A stretch of DNA of 25,912 nt from Leptofilum sp050292445 (lineage in GTDB: Bacteria; Chloroflexota; Anaerolineae; Promineifilales; Promineifilaceae): NCBI GenBank assembly GCA_050292445.1, contig JBNKLQ010000059.1, positions 1-25,912 on the forward strand, read 5' to 3'. This document shows positions 16,216-24,025 of this stretch, piece after piece. The notes beneath the pieces are model-generated. The model was not told where the DNA came from. It did not search any database and saw nothing but the letters and a program-made list of their open reading frames with translations. Numbering within the stretch: position 1 is the stretch's first letter; each line of letters begins with the position of its first letter. The translations under genes were made by a program, and so were the position numbers.

Positions 16216-17457
16216 ATGATCCACAGCGCAGATAGTCTCACAGTTGGAAAATCGGGAAAAAGAGTGACAGTGCGCAAGCTGATTACGCCGCTGCTGCTCT
16301 TGTGTTTGTTGGTAGGATTGCCCTCTTTGGGTGCCTTCTGGTTATTGTCATTTGACAATTGGGGCACATTCCGCAACACCACCAACCTGGTGGATGTGGA
16401 TAATGATGGTGACCTGGACATGCTGTTGCACAACGTGCGCCAGGAGGCAGAGTTTACCGCCTTTGGTGGGGCCGGATTGTGGATTAACGACGGGGAAGGT
16501 GGATTTGTACCTGAAGCTGTAAAATATGGCGGCGGTTGGGATTCGGCCGCCTTTGATGCCGATCTGGATGGGGTAGCCGATTTTTTGCTTGCTTTCGATG
16601 GCGGCAGGTTAGCTTTGTTGCAGGGTAGTATTGTTGGTGCGCCAGGTACGTTTGCCGGTGGTAGCGTCATCAATGGCCCACGATTGGTTGGCCAATTTGG
16701 CTCCATACACGTGGGCGATTTGAACAGTGATGGCCAGGAAGATATTTTTGTGGCTGGCTGTTGTGGGCGTCTCTTTACAATGGATCCAGAGGATGACACG
16801 CCGAATAAATCGTGGATTTGGCTGGGCAGTTGGACAGAAACTGGGCGACCCACTGCGGGCGTGATCGACGTTAAAGCCCTAGAGGGGCTGGCGCTGCGCG
16901 ACGCGGCGTTGGGCGATCTGGACGGCGACGGTGATCTGGACCTGTTCGCTGCTGTCATTGCACCCAAAGAAGGCCGCAACATGGACCCGGCAGACCGGGT
17001 GCTGTGGAACGACGGTACAGGTGATTTTAGCGACTCTGGGCAGCGTTTGGGCAATGTGGACAGTACGGCCGTTGCCCTCGGTGATGTGGATGGAGACGGC
17101 GATTTGGACGCGCTCATTGGCCATGCCAACGGTGCTTCTCTTTGGCTGAACGAGGATGGCACGTTTGTGCTGGCCGGGCAAAAATTTAGCGGTGGGCCAG
17201 TAACGGCCGTTTTCCTCCAGGATTTAGACGACGATGGCGACACCGATGCGCTCATTGGCGAACTGCGACAGGCGCGGCTTTGGTGGAACGCGGGCAATGG
17301 CACCTTCAACCGCGATAGCCAGCGCTTTCGCTACTCCAAGCGTGCTGGTCTAGCGGTGGGCGATTTTGATGGCGACGGCCGTCCCGACATCTTCACCGCC
17401 GCTTACGACGACAATTATCGCATCTGGTTCAATCAGGGCGGAGGCGTGTTCCGCTAG
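16216..17457 (+). CDS. Signal-anchored FG-GAP/VCBS beta-propeller protein
   Basis: Likely an extracytoplasmic calcium-binding propeller used for adhesion or protein contacts; no enzyme domain is seen. The 413 aa begin with a cytoplasmic basic stretch and one hydrophobic helix (about 22-45). Seven Dx(D/N)xDGxxD calcium loops follow, for example DVDNDGDLD, DLNSDGQED, DLDGDGDLD, DVDGDGDLD, DLDDDGDTD and DFDGDGRPD, each with flanking strands typical of integrin-like blades. I chose the ATG at 16216, 8 nt after GGAGG, over the GTG at 16207 that overlaps the ribosome-binding site. It lies between two intrinsic terminators, so it is probably transcribed alone. Confidence 0.9.
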   Translation: MIHSADSLTVGKSGKRVTVRKLITPLLLLCLLVGLPSLGAFWLLSFDNWGTFRNTTNLVDVDNDGDLDMLLHNVRQEAEFTAFGGAGLWINDGEGGFVPEAVKYGGGWDSAAFDADLDGVADFLLAFDGGRLALLQGSIVGAPGTFAGGSVINGPRLVGQFGSIHVGDLNSDGQEDIFVAGCCGRLFTMDPEDDTPNKSWIWLGSWTETGRPTAGVIDVKALEGLALRDAALGDLDGDGDLDLFAAVIAPKEGRNMDPADRVLWNDGTGDFSDSGQRLGNVDSTAVALGDVDGDGDLDALIGHANGASLWLNEDGTFVLAGQKFSGGPVTAVFLQDLDDDGDTDALIGELRQARLWWNAGNGTFNRDSQRFRYSKRAGLAVGDFDGDGRPDIFTAAYDDNYRIWFNQGGGVFR

Positions 17458-17523
17458 CTTGTAAAGGCGCAGATTACTTTTCATTTTTTAATTTCTTGCT
17501 ATAGTTCCCAGCTGTTATTTTTG

Positions 17524-17553
17524 AGCGGCTTGCCAATGGGCGAGTCGCTTTTT
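17524..17553 (+). terminator. Rho-independent terminator of the FG-GAP gene
   Basis: AGCGGCTTGCC pairs with GGCGAGTCGCT (11 bp with two G-U pairs) around a 4-nt loop, followed by five T. It ends just before the SulP ribosome-binding site. Confidence 0.8.
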
Positions 17554-17572
17554 CTGTTGAGGATGGTGTTTT

Positions 17573-19327
17573 GTGATTCGTGATTGGTTTAACATGTGGC
17601 GGCGGGAGTTTGCCAACTACAATGGAGCTGTTTTTCAAAAGGATTTGCTGGCCGGGCTGACGGTGGCGGCGGTGGCGCTGCCGCTGGCGCTGGCCTTTGG
17701 TGTGGCTTCGGGGGCAGATGCGGCGGCGGGGTTGGTAACGGCCGTTCTTGCCGGTATCGTCATCGGGTTGTTAGGCGGTGCCCCTTACCAGATTTCCGGG
17801 CCAACAGGCGCGATGTCGGCCGTGCTCATTGTGCTGGCTGCACGTTACGGGCTGGAAGGCGTATGGCTGGCAGGATTGTTGGCCGGGGTGATGATTCTGG
17901 CGCTGGGGATTTTTCGCCTGGGGCGGGTGGTGGCCCTTATTCCCAGCCCGGTCATCTCTGGGTTTACCAGCGGCATTGCCGTCATCATTGCTTTTGGCCA
18001 GATCGATAATTTTTTGGGCATCAAGACCCCTGCCGCCGAAAATGTGCTGGAAAAAATAACCGTTTATGCTGAAAGCGGCATTTCGCCTAATTGGGCAGCT
18101 GTTGGCGTTGCTCTGCTGGTCATGGCTACGATGATTTTTTGGCCACGTTTTGCCTGGGGCAAGCGGGTGCCCGGGTCGTTGGTGGGCATTGTGTTGGCGA
18201 CGCTGGTCGTGGTGCTGGCTGGTTGGGAGGTGCCTGCTATTGGTGCCATTCCGCGCAGCATTTTGTTGGAAGATCGGCTGCGGATTACGGCCGTTCCCTG
18301 GCAAGAGTTAGGCAATCTCATCGTCCCGGCCATGTCGATTGCCGCCTTAGGGTCTATCGAAAGCTTGCTGTGCGGTGCGGTGGCAGGCAACATGACCGGC
18401 GTGCGCATGTTCACCAGTATCGAACTGATTGCTCAAGGGATTGGCAATATCATCATTCCCTTTTTTGGTGGCGTACCGGCCACGGCGGCCATTGCTCGCA
18501 CCAGTGTTAACGTGAAAAGCGGCGGCGTTACCCGGCTGGTGAGCGTCATTCACGGGCTGGTGATTTTGGGGGCGGCGCTGCTTTTTGGTGGCCTCATTAG
18601 CCGGGTGCCGCTGGCGGCGCTGGCGGGCGTGCTGATGGTCACGGCCTGGCGCATGAACGAGTGGCACGCCATCCGCTTTTTCTTTGGGCGGCGGTTGAAG
18701 CATGCCATACTGGCCTTTAGCCTGACACTCATTGCCACCGTACTGCTCGACTTAACCCAGGCCATTTTGATTGGTTTTGGCATCAGCACGCTGGTGTTTA
18801 TGGCCCAGATGAGCGAACTGCAAATCTCGCGCCGTCCGGTGGAAGCAGAGCGGCTGGCGGCAGCGGGTGTGGCCGTGCCCAGTGCGCCGAACGGCGTGCC
18901 TCATGGCGTGAGCGTCTATTATTTGAGCGGACCGCTATTTTTTGCGGCGGCGCGCCGTTTGTTGGAGATGGTAGAAGGACAAGACGGTCCAGACGCCACG
19001 CTGATTTTATCGATACGCGGCGTGCCGTTGGTGGATGCGACGGGGATCGAGGTGCTGCGTGAGCTGTGGCACCGACAGCATCGGGGTGGCGGCGACTTGC
19101 TGCTGACTTCCATGGATCAGCGAGTAGAAAATCTACTGCGACGGGGCGGTTTGCTGGATGAACTGGGGCCATCGCGCCTCTTTTGGAGCGCGGACAAGGC
19201 GATTTTGTCATTAGGGGGCAAGTTGGGTTGGGAAACGGCCGTTCCCGACATCACACCTTCACTTTCAGAGGATAACATCCTCTCCACCCAAACCATCGAA
19301 CCCTTTGCCGACCGTGCGGAGACGTAA
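17573..19327 (+). CDS. SulP-family anion transporter with C-terminal STAS domain
   Basis: A 584-aa inner-membrane transporter of the SLC26/SulP family, moving sulfate, bicarbonate or another small anion. Ten or more hydrophobic segments span about 25-425 and include the family signature around QISGPTGAMSAVL and the FFGGVPATAAIARTSVNVKSGG region. A STAS domain (about 443-548) has VPLVDATGIEVL at the regulatory loop, where the usual phosphorylatable serine is Thr/Ala. The GTG at 17573 follows GAGGA by 9 nt; an in-frame ATG at 17594 is the alternative. The substrate cannot be told from sequence: no sulfate-assimilation gene or carbonic anhydrase is adjacent. Confidence 0.93.
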   Translation: MIRDWFNMWRREFANYNGAVFQKDLLAGLTVAAVALPLALAFGVASGADAAAGLVTAVLAGIVIGLLGGAPYQISGPTGAMSAVLIVLAARYGLEGVWLAGLLAGVMILALGIFRLGRVVALIPSPVISGFTSGIAVIIAFGQIDNFLGIKTPAAENVLEKITVYAESGISPNWAAVGVALLVMATMIFWPRFAWGKRVPGSLVGIVLATLVVVLAGWEVPAIGAIPRSILLEDRLRITAVPWQELGNLIVPAMSIAALGSIESLLCGAVAGNMTGVRMFTSIELIAQGIGNIIIPFFGGVPATAAIARTSVNVKSGGVTRLVSVIHGLVILGAALLFGGLISRVPLAALAGVLMVTAWRMNEWHAIRFFFGRRLKHAILAFSLTLIATVLLDLTQAILIGFGISTLVFMAQMSELQISRRPVEAERLAAAGVAVPSAPNGVPHGVSVYYLSGPLFFAAARRLLEMVEGQDGPDATLILSIRGVPLVDATGIEVLRELWHRQHRGGGDLLLTSMDQRVENLLRRGGLLDELGPSRLFWSADKAILSLGGKLGWETAVPDITPSLSEDNILSTQTIEPFADRAET

Positions 19328-19333
19328 AAATTT

Positions 19334-19420
19334 GACGCAAAGGCGCAAAGAGGCAAAGGAGTAAAAAGAAAGAATAATGCTTTCCCTTTGCGCCTTCTAA
19401 TTCTTTGCGTTCTTTGCGTT
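19334..19420. repeat. GCAAAG/CTTTGC inverted repeat between convergent genes
   Basis: GCAAAG repeats at 8-nt spacing (19334-19360) face CTTTGCG repeats (19386-19420). AAGGCGCAAAG (19340-19350) pairs perfectly with 19386-19396. It separates convergent sulP and paaD and probably serves both as a terminator hairpin (inference). Confidence 0.7.
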
Positions 19421-19434
19421 AAAAATCAGTTGGC

Positions 19435-19929
19435 TTAAAGCGGTTTGAACTGTTCGAAGGCGTCCTGGCAGTCGTGGCAGTAGTAAATCATGCGGCAGAG
19501 CGTGGGGCCGAAGCTATTTTTGATCGTGGTGTTTTTGGAGCCGCAGCGGGGGCATTCGGCAACGTCTAAAAAGGCAACAGAGATGAGGTCGCCGCCGTGT
19601 TTTGGCGGTGGGGCCAGACCAAACTGACGCAGCTTTTCGCGGGCCTCGTCGCTAATCCAGTCGGTGCTCCAAGGGGGATGCAGGACGGTTTCGACCGTTA
19701 CGTTTTTGATGCCTAGCTGGCGAACGGCCGTTTCCATATCGCGCCGCATCACATCCAAAGCGGGACAGCCAGAAAACGTCGGCGTCATCGTCACGTGCAC
19801 TGCGTCCCCGTCGATAACCACCTCGCGCACAATGCCCATCTCCACCACAGACACCACCGGAATCTCCGGGTCTTTGACCTGGTTGAGGGCTTGCCAGATT
19901 TGTTGGACAGTGACTGCTTGCGTATCCAT
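19435..19929 (-). CDS. paaD: Phenylacetyl-CoA epoxidase maturation protein PaaD
   Basis: A 164-aa MIP18/DUF59-family protein needed for assembly of the phenylacetyl-CoA 1,2-epoxidase, thought to help metal-centre maturation. The N-terminal domain has KDPEIPVVSVVEMGIV and TPTFSGCPALDVMRRDM, with the conserved Cys. The C-terminal tail carries a CPRCGS...CHDC zinc-type motif typical of PaaD. The gap from paaC is 11 nt, so it is surely in the same operon. It is the last gene of the block; no paaE follows before the convergent sulP. Confidence 0.94.
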   Translation of the reverse strand: MDTQAVTVQQIWQALNQVKDPEIPVVSVVEMGIVREVVIDGDAVHVTMTPTFSGCPALDVMRRDMETAVRQLGIKNVTVETVLHPPWSTDWISDEAREKLRQFGLAPPPKHGGDLISVAFLDVAECPRCGSKNTTIKNSFGPTLCRMIYYCHDCQDAFEQFKPL

Positions 19930-19940
19930 AAGTTGCTTCC

Positions 19941-20696
19941 CTACCAGACTGCTTCCCGATTCAGTCGGGCTACTTTTTGCATCTCGCTGAGTAAGCTGGT
20001 GAGGTGAGGTGTGTGTTCGCTGCGGTTGGTGGTTGGGGACGTTTGGTTAGCTGGGATGGTGAGATGGGCGGCGGTGAGGTACGGCCGTATCCGTTCCAAC
20101 CAATCTTCATGCAGCACAGCCAAATCCGGCACAATTTTCTCATCCACCAAAATAGATTCACCTGGCAGCGGTACAAAAAGCTGTTGGGCGTAAGACCACA
20201 GTTCATTCAGAGCTACCTGAGTGCGCTGGTTTGATTCTTCGGTGCCCAATCCCAGCCGCTTAATCCAATTGCTGGTGTGGCGCAGATGGTAAATTTCCTC
20301 ATTGCGAACTTTGGCGCACGCTTCGGCCAGCGGCTGGTAGCTACTGTGCTGTAACTTGTCTAGCAGCAAAAGCTCATAGGCGTCAAACAGATATTGGCGC
20401 AGCATGGTAAAGGCCCAATCGCCGCGCGGCAGTTCCACTAACTGCACGTTGCGAAAATCAGCCGCCTCGCGGAAAAAGGCCAGCTCATCCGGCTCGTCAT
20501 CGGTGAGGGTTTGGTGTAATTCGTACCAGATGTTAGCGTGCCCCAGCTCGTCCTGGGCGATGTTGGCCAGGGCAATATCCTCTTCCAAAATCGGCGCATG
20601 GCCAATCCATTCCGAATTGCGGTGGGCCAGAATCAGCTCATCGTCGGCCATTGCCAGCAATTTCTGGGTTAAAATTTGTTGTGTTGCCTGGTTCAT
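19941..20696 (-). CDS. paaC: Phenylacetyl-CoA epoxidase subunit PaaC
   Basis: The ferritin-like partner of PaaA in the ring-epoxidising complex, 251 aa. In E. coli, PaaC is structural and lacks metal ligands. Here the four-helix bundle shows a full apparent diiron set: E20, E50xxH53, D105 and E134xxH137. Their spacing matches PaaA's E50, E80xxH83, D134 and E163xxH166 almost residue for residue. The ATG at 20696 begins 22 nt downstream of a CACAGAG repeat element that separates it from paaB by 126 nt. Confidence 0.94.
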   Translation of the reverse strand: MNQATQQILTQKLLAMADDELILAHRNSEWIGHAPILEEDIALANIAQDELGHANIWYELHQTLTDDEPDELAFFREAADFRNVQLVELPRGDWAFTMLRQYLFDAYELLLLDKLQHSSYQPLAEACAKVRNEEIYHLRHTSNWIKRLGLGTEESNQRTQVALNELWSYAQQLFVPLPGESILVDEKIVPDLAVLHEDWLERIRPYLTAAHLTIPANQTSPTTNRSEHTPHLTSLLSEMQKVARLNREAVW

Positions 20697-20718
20697 GTGT
20701 GGTCCTTATGGAAAAAGC

Positions 20719-20815
20719 GGAACACAGAGTTTCGCAGAGAAAGGCAACCTGCCGGTTGCTTGGAGTTACACAGAGAAACTAGAGAAAAATCAGCGTTTAT
20801 CTGCGTTTATCAGCG
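20719..20815. repeat. CACAGAG/CGCAGAG element upstream of paaC
   Basis: Starts with GGAACACAGAGTTTCGCAG, shared with 23862 and nearly with 3727. It contains a small perfect hairpin (GCAACC/GGTTGC, 20744-20759) and ends with CAGCGTTTATCTGCG-type units. It fills the gap between paaB and paaC. Confidence 0.75.
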
Positions 20816-20822
20816 TCCCATT

Positions 20823-21377
20823 TTATTTATCTTGACGGCCGCGTTTTTGGCGGCGCGGGCTGACAAAGCCATAATGGCTTTGCTGCCGGTACGTTTTGTC
20901 CTGGGCGGGAGCAAACAGGCTGTCGATGTCGTCGTCCTCGCTGCGGCCGATCTGGTCTTTTGGCAGCACCCACCAGACCCAAACGCTGTCGGCGTCAAAC
21001 GCATCACTTTGGATTGCTTGGTGCAGCGCATCTTTTGCCGTGGTTGCGTCAAGCGTCCCGACGTGTTGGACGTAGGTCATGCTGCGGCGCTGGTTGGTTT
21101 TGGTGAAGATGTGAAACGGCCGTTCCCCACTTCCACTGTTATCATCCTCCTGCAATAAACCAGGATTGGCCGCCAACTCTTCCCGCGTAACCATCAAAAT
21201 GCAGTTGGCTGGCACCACCCACAAACTCACTGCGCTGGGCCGTCGCACAAAAACATCACGCGCGTTTTGCAGCGCCAATTCCGCGTCCGGCGCATGCACC
21301 GAGCCAACCGCTTCATGACGCTTTTTAGGATTATCTTGCTTGAATACCTCGTACCGAGGCCATTGCGTATCGGTCAT
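20823..21377 (-). CDS. paaB: Phenylacetyl-CoA epoxidase subunit PaaB, tandem-domain form
   Basis: PaaB bridges PaaA-PaaC units in the epoxidase. This one is 184 aa, about twice the roughly 95 aa of E. coli PaaB, because it holds two PaaB-like units. Unit 1 (8-60) runs from YEVFKQDNPKKRHEAVGSVH to SLWVVPANCI, and unit 2 (87-143) from FHIFTKTNQRRSMTYVQHVG to VWVWWVLPKDQI. An acidic linker (70-86) joins them, and a basic tail (SPRRQKRGRQDK) follows. The ATG at 21377 (MTDTQWPRYEVF) fits the family; a longer frame would overlap paaA. The gap to paaA is 19 nt. Confidence 0.92.
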   Translation of the reverse strand: MTDTQWPRYEVFKQDNPKKRHEAVGSVHAPDAELALQNARDVFVRRPSAVSLWVVPANCILMVTREELAANPGLLQEDDNSGSGERPFHIFTKTNQRRSMTYVQHVGTLDATTAKDALHQAIQSDAFDADSVWVWWVLPKDQIGRSEDDDIDSLFAPAQDKTYRQQSHYGFVSPRRQKRGRQDK

Positions 21378-21396
21378 AATTTTTGATTTACCGCAG

Positions 21397-22338
21397 TTAG
21401 TGATTTTTACTTGCGTAGGCCACCATTGCTTCTCGCACCCAACGGCCGTTGTCGTGTGCTTCTTGTCGGGCGGCCAGCCGTTCAGCATTCATTGGCCCAT
21501 TGCCTTTGACGACTCGCCAAAACTCATCCCAATCAATCGGGCCGATGATCCAGTTGCCACTTACCTCATCAAAATAGAGGTCTGGATCGGGAATGGTCAG
21601 CCCTAACGCTTGAACTTCCGGCACTTCTTCATTAATAAATTCCTGGCGAAGCGTATCGTTGCTCTTGGTTTTGATTCCCCAGCGCATGAGAACGGCCGAA
21701 TTGGGCGACGCGTCGTCGTGCGGCCCAAACATCATGAGCATGGGCCACCACCAGCGGTTCAGGCCATCTTGCACCATTGCCTTTTGCTCTGGCGTGCCGT
21801 TGCTGGCGTAATGGACAATCATCTCCTTGCCTTGCTTGTAATGGAACGTTTCTTCAGCGCAGATGCGCACCATTGCCCGCGAATACGGGCCATAAGAAGC
21901 GTGGGCCAGCATCGTCTGGTTTTTGATCGCCGCGCCATCGACCAACCAGCCGATCCAGGCCACATCGGCCCAGGTGAGGGTGGGATAGTTGAAGATGGAG
22001 GCGTATTTGGCTTTGCCGGTGAGCAACGCGTCCAACATTTCCTCGCGGGTGGCCCCCAGCGTCTCGGCCGCGTGGTAGAGATATTGGCCGTGTCCTGCTT
22101 CGTCCTGCACCTTGGCCATGAGGACCATTTTGCGGCGCAGGCTGGGCGCGTGGGGAATCCAGGCCCCTTCCGGCAGCATCCCCACGACCTCGCTGTGGGC
22201 GTGCTGCGAAATCATGCGGATGAGCTGGCGGCGGTATTCGTCCGGCATCCAGTCGCCCGGTTCGACCTTCTCGCCCCGCGCAATGCGGGCTTCAAACTCG
22301 GCTAACTTGTCGTCAACTTCTTGGATTTGTTCAATCAT
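21397..22338 (-). CDS. paaA: Phenylacetyl-CoA epoxidase catalytic subunit PaaA
   Basis: The diiron oxygenase subunit that forms the 1,2-epoxide of phenylacetyl-CoA, starting aerobic phenylacetate breakdown. The 313 aa match the family. Candidate iron ligands in the four-helix bundle are E50, E80xxH83 (QDEAGHGQY), D134 and E163xxH166 (AEETFHYKQG). The start at 22338 is the only sensible ATG. It opens the paaABCD block, downstream of a VapBC pair on the same strand. A TATAAT-like box lies 36-41 nt upstream. Confidence 0.96.
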   Translation of the reverse strand: MIEQIQEVDDKLAEFEARIARGEKVEPGDWMPDEYRRQLIRMISQHAHSEVVGMLPEGAWIPHAPSLRRKMVLMAKVQDEAGHGQYLYHAAETLGATREEMLDALLTGKAKYASIFNYPTLTWADVAWIGWLVDGAAIKNQTMLAHASYGPYSRAMVRICAEETFHYKQGKEMIVHYASNGTPEQKAMVQDGLNRWWWPMLMMFGPHDDASPNSAVLMRWGIKTKSNDTLRQEFINEEVPEVQALGLTIPDPDLYFDEVSGNWIIGPIDWDEFWRVVKGNGPMNAERLAARQEAHDNGRWVREAMVAYASKNH

Positions 22339-22373
22339 GGAGTGTGCCTCAACAGAAAATAGTGTTGCTCTTA

Positions 22374-22379
22374 ATTATA
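22374..22379 (-). promoter_or_regulatory. Possible -10 box for paaA
   Basis: On the minus strand this reads TATAAT, 36-41 nt before the paaA ATG, in the 71-nt gap after vapC. No convincing -35 is seen at the right spacing, so the call is weak. Confidence 0.3.
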
Positions 22380-22409
22380 CAACGATTAAGTGAAGTAGTT
22401 ATGGGAGTA

Positions 22410-22781
22410 CTATTTTTTGATGTACTTTACATTCGGCAATCCCTCAAAATCACTGTCCTGAGTCCAGAGGGTGGCGCTATATGCTTTTGCTGTGGCTAAG
22501 ATGAGCGCATCAGCCATCGGTAATTTATGCTGAAGTGATAACTTGGCAGCGGTCAAAGCGATGGTTTCATCCAAATCTACAACTTTCCCTTGGTGCATGA
22601 TAGCTATTGCCTGCAATGCTTCACTTTCTGAGCGGTCAAGCAAAATACGCTTGAACACTTCATAGAGACTCACAGTGGGTACGATTAGATTGGGAAGATC
22701 GCGCAAAGCGAGGGTGAAAAAGGAAGCATTTTCGCCTTTGCCAAAATATTCTAGCCAGCCGGAAGAATCTACGACATTCAT
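22410..22781 (-). CDS. VapC-like PIN-domain ribonuclease toxin
   Basis: A 123-aa PIN-domain protein, likely an Mg-dependent RNase that cuts RNA when its antitoxin is lost. Acidic active-site residues are visible: Asp in the opening VVDSSGWLEYF, Glu in LYEVFKR, Asp in PMADALILATA and Asp in TQDSDF. It overlaps the antitoxin gene by 4 nt (ATGA), the usual coupled arrangement. It sits between a crotonase gene and paaA on the same strand, and it is less GC-rich than its neighbours. Confidence 0.93.
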   Translation of the reverse strand: MNVVDSSGWLEYFGKGENASFFTLALRDLPNLIVPTVSLYEVFKRILLDRSESEALQAIAIMHQGKVVDLDETIALTAAKLSLQHKLPMADALILATAKAYSATLWTQDSDFEGLPNVKYIKK

Positions 22782-22984
22782 AGGCGATCTGGCTCTCTTT
22801 CGATTTCAGAGCTAATGCCTTCCAAAAAGCCAAGTGCTTTTTCAATGGGCATGATGGGGATGAGTTCAATACGGCCGTCATACACAATGACTTGAACTTT
22901 TTGCCCAGGCTGAATGCTTAATCTTTCTCGCACCCGTTTCGGGATTACAATTTGAAATTTTGGTGAAACAGTTACAGAATCCAT
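22778..22984 (-). CDS. AbrB/MazE-family antitoxin paired with VapC
   Basis: A 68-aa swapped-hairpin DNA-binding protein (VTVSPKFQIVIPKRVRERLSIQPGQKVQVIV) that should neutralise the PIN toxin through its C-terminal tail and repress the pair. The N-terminal half is the SpoVT/AbrB fold. An ATAC-N4-GTAT dyad upstream (23014-23025) is a candidate operator. Confidence 0.92.
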   Translation of the reverse strand: MDSVTVSPKFQIVIPKRVRERLSIQPGQKVQVIVYDGRIELIPIMPIEKALGFLEGISSEIEREPDRL

Positions 22985-23010
22985 ACGAAATCCTTATCGA
23001 TGAGCTTTTT

Positions 23011-23042
23011 ATCATACGTTTGTATTGTACACGCTTTGTCAA
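23011..23042 (-). promoter_or_regulatory. Candidate vapBC promoter/operator
   Basis: The minus strand carries a perfect TTGACA (23042-23037) and a TATGAT (23016-23011) 20 nt on, longer than ideal. The dyad ATACGTTTGTAT (23014-23025) overlaps the -10 side, where autorepression by the antitoxin would act. The -35 overlaps the stop of the upstream crotonase gene. Confidence 0.35.
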
Positions 23043-23839
23043 TCATTGCTAGATGGGTAACGGGGTGATTTTTTGCTGCGCAACGCCTCCACGCCAGCCA
23101 TCATATCCTCAGAGAAGAAGCCGAGCATTTCCAGCGCTAAAGAATGGTCGAAGATGGGGCCGGCCTGGAGCAGCCACTGGTTTAGAGCACGCTTGGTGAA
23201 GCGAATGGCGTGGCGCGGGCCGCTGGCCAGGTTGGTGGCCACAGACATTGCTTTGTCCAGTAGCTCCTCATCCGGTACACACAGGCTTACCAGCCCCATG
23301 CGCTCCGCTTCTGGGCCAGAAATGAAGTCGCTGGTCATGAGGTAATATTTGGCCTTGGCCATGCCGCACAGCAGCGGCCAGATGATCGCCGCATGATCCC
23401 CAGCAGCCACGCCCATGCGCACGTGACCATCCGCCAGCCGGGCGCTTTCCCCGGCAATGCTAATGTCGGCCAGCAGGGCTACAACCAGTCCCGCGCCAAC
23501 GGCCGCTCCGTTAATGGCAGAAATAATTGGCTTGCTGCAATGCAGCATGTTGTAAACGAGGTCTCGCGCTTCATCCAGGATGCGGATCACTTCATCGTGG
23601 TTTTGGTAAGCGTTTTCCACCAGCTTCAGGTCGCCCCCGGCGGAGAAGGCCCGGCCTGCGCCGGTGACGACGGCCACATGTACGTCGGGGTCGCGGTCGA
23701 TGGTGCGCCAGACTTCGACCAGTTCTGTGTGCAGGCGAGCATCGGCGGCGTTAAGCACTTCGGGCCGGTTGAGGGTCAGCCAGAGGATGTGCGGATCGCG
23801 TTTTTCAAAGAGGATGTGCTGGAAATCTTTGTAGTGCAT
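23039..23839 (-). CDS. Crotonase-superfamily (enoyl-CoA hydratase/isomerase-like) protein
   Basis: A CoA-thioester enzyme of 266 aa. The oxyanion-hole segments are clear (AFSAGGDLK, INGAAVGAGL). However, the two catalytic glutamates of true enoyl-CoA hydratase align with Val119 and His139 (GHVRMGVAAGDH), so plain hydration is doubtful. The AGD motif marks a subfamily in which Asp148 could act as the base; that is inference. Its place upstream of paaA on the same strand suggests a role in phenylacetate or related acyl-CoA breakdown. The ATG at 23839 follows AAGGAG; the longer frame upstream translates a repeat. Confidence 0.9.
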   Translation of the reverse strand: MHYKDFQHILFEKRDPHILWLTLNRPEVLNAADARLHTELVEVWRTIDRDPDVHVAVVTGAGRAFSAGGDLKLVENAYQNHDEVIRILDEARDLVYNMLHCSKPIISAINGAAVGAGLVVALLADISIAGESARLADGHVRMGVAAGDHAAIIWPLLCGMAKAKYYLMTSDFISGPEAERMGLVSLCVPDEELLDKAMSVATNLASGPRHAIRFTKRALNQWLLQAGPIFDHSLALEMLGFFSEDMMAGVEALRSKKSPRYPSSND

Positions 23840-23861
23840 GGAGCTCCTTCGGAAAATAAGC

Positions 23862-23912
23862 GGAACACAGAGTTTCGCAGAGACATCACAACAGAGGATC
23901 ACAGAGAAAAAA
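23862..23912. repeat. CACAGAG/CGCAGAG element upstream of the crotonase gene
   Basis: Begins GGAACACAGAGTTTCGCAG, 22 nt upstream of the ATG at 23839, with further CACAGAG units after it. The remainder of the gap to 24025 shows no gene or clear signal. Confidence 0.75.
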
Positions 23913-24025
23913 GAGGTGCTCAGTGGTCGAATTATGTAGCGTTGTCTCCTTTGCAAAAAAGTGGAGATGGGAGCATTTTAGCGGAGCGTGTAGTGTCAGC
24001 CAAACAGAAATAGAAACGAGGTGTT

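Noticed and set aside
16212..17309. 365-aa open frame on the minus strand opposite the FG-GAP gene
   Set aside because: The antisense of repeated Asp-Gly codons is stop-poor. The product is low-complexity Ser/Pro-rich, and the sense frame has signal anchor and calcium loops.
21378..21488. Longer N-terminus for PaaB overlapping paaA
   Set aside because: It would overlap the paaA 3' end by over 90 nt, and PaaB similarity begins only after the ATG at 21377.
23840..23956. Longer N-terminus for the crotonase-like gene
   Set aside because: The extension is translated repeat DNA, and a good AAGGAG lies just before the ATG at 23839.
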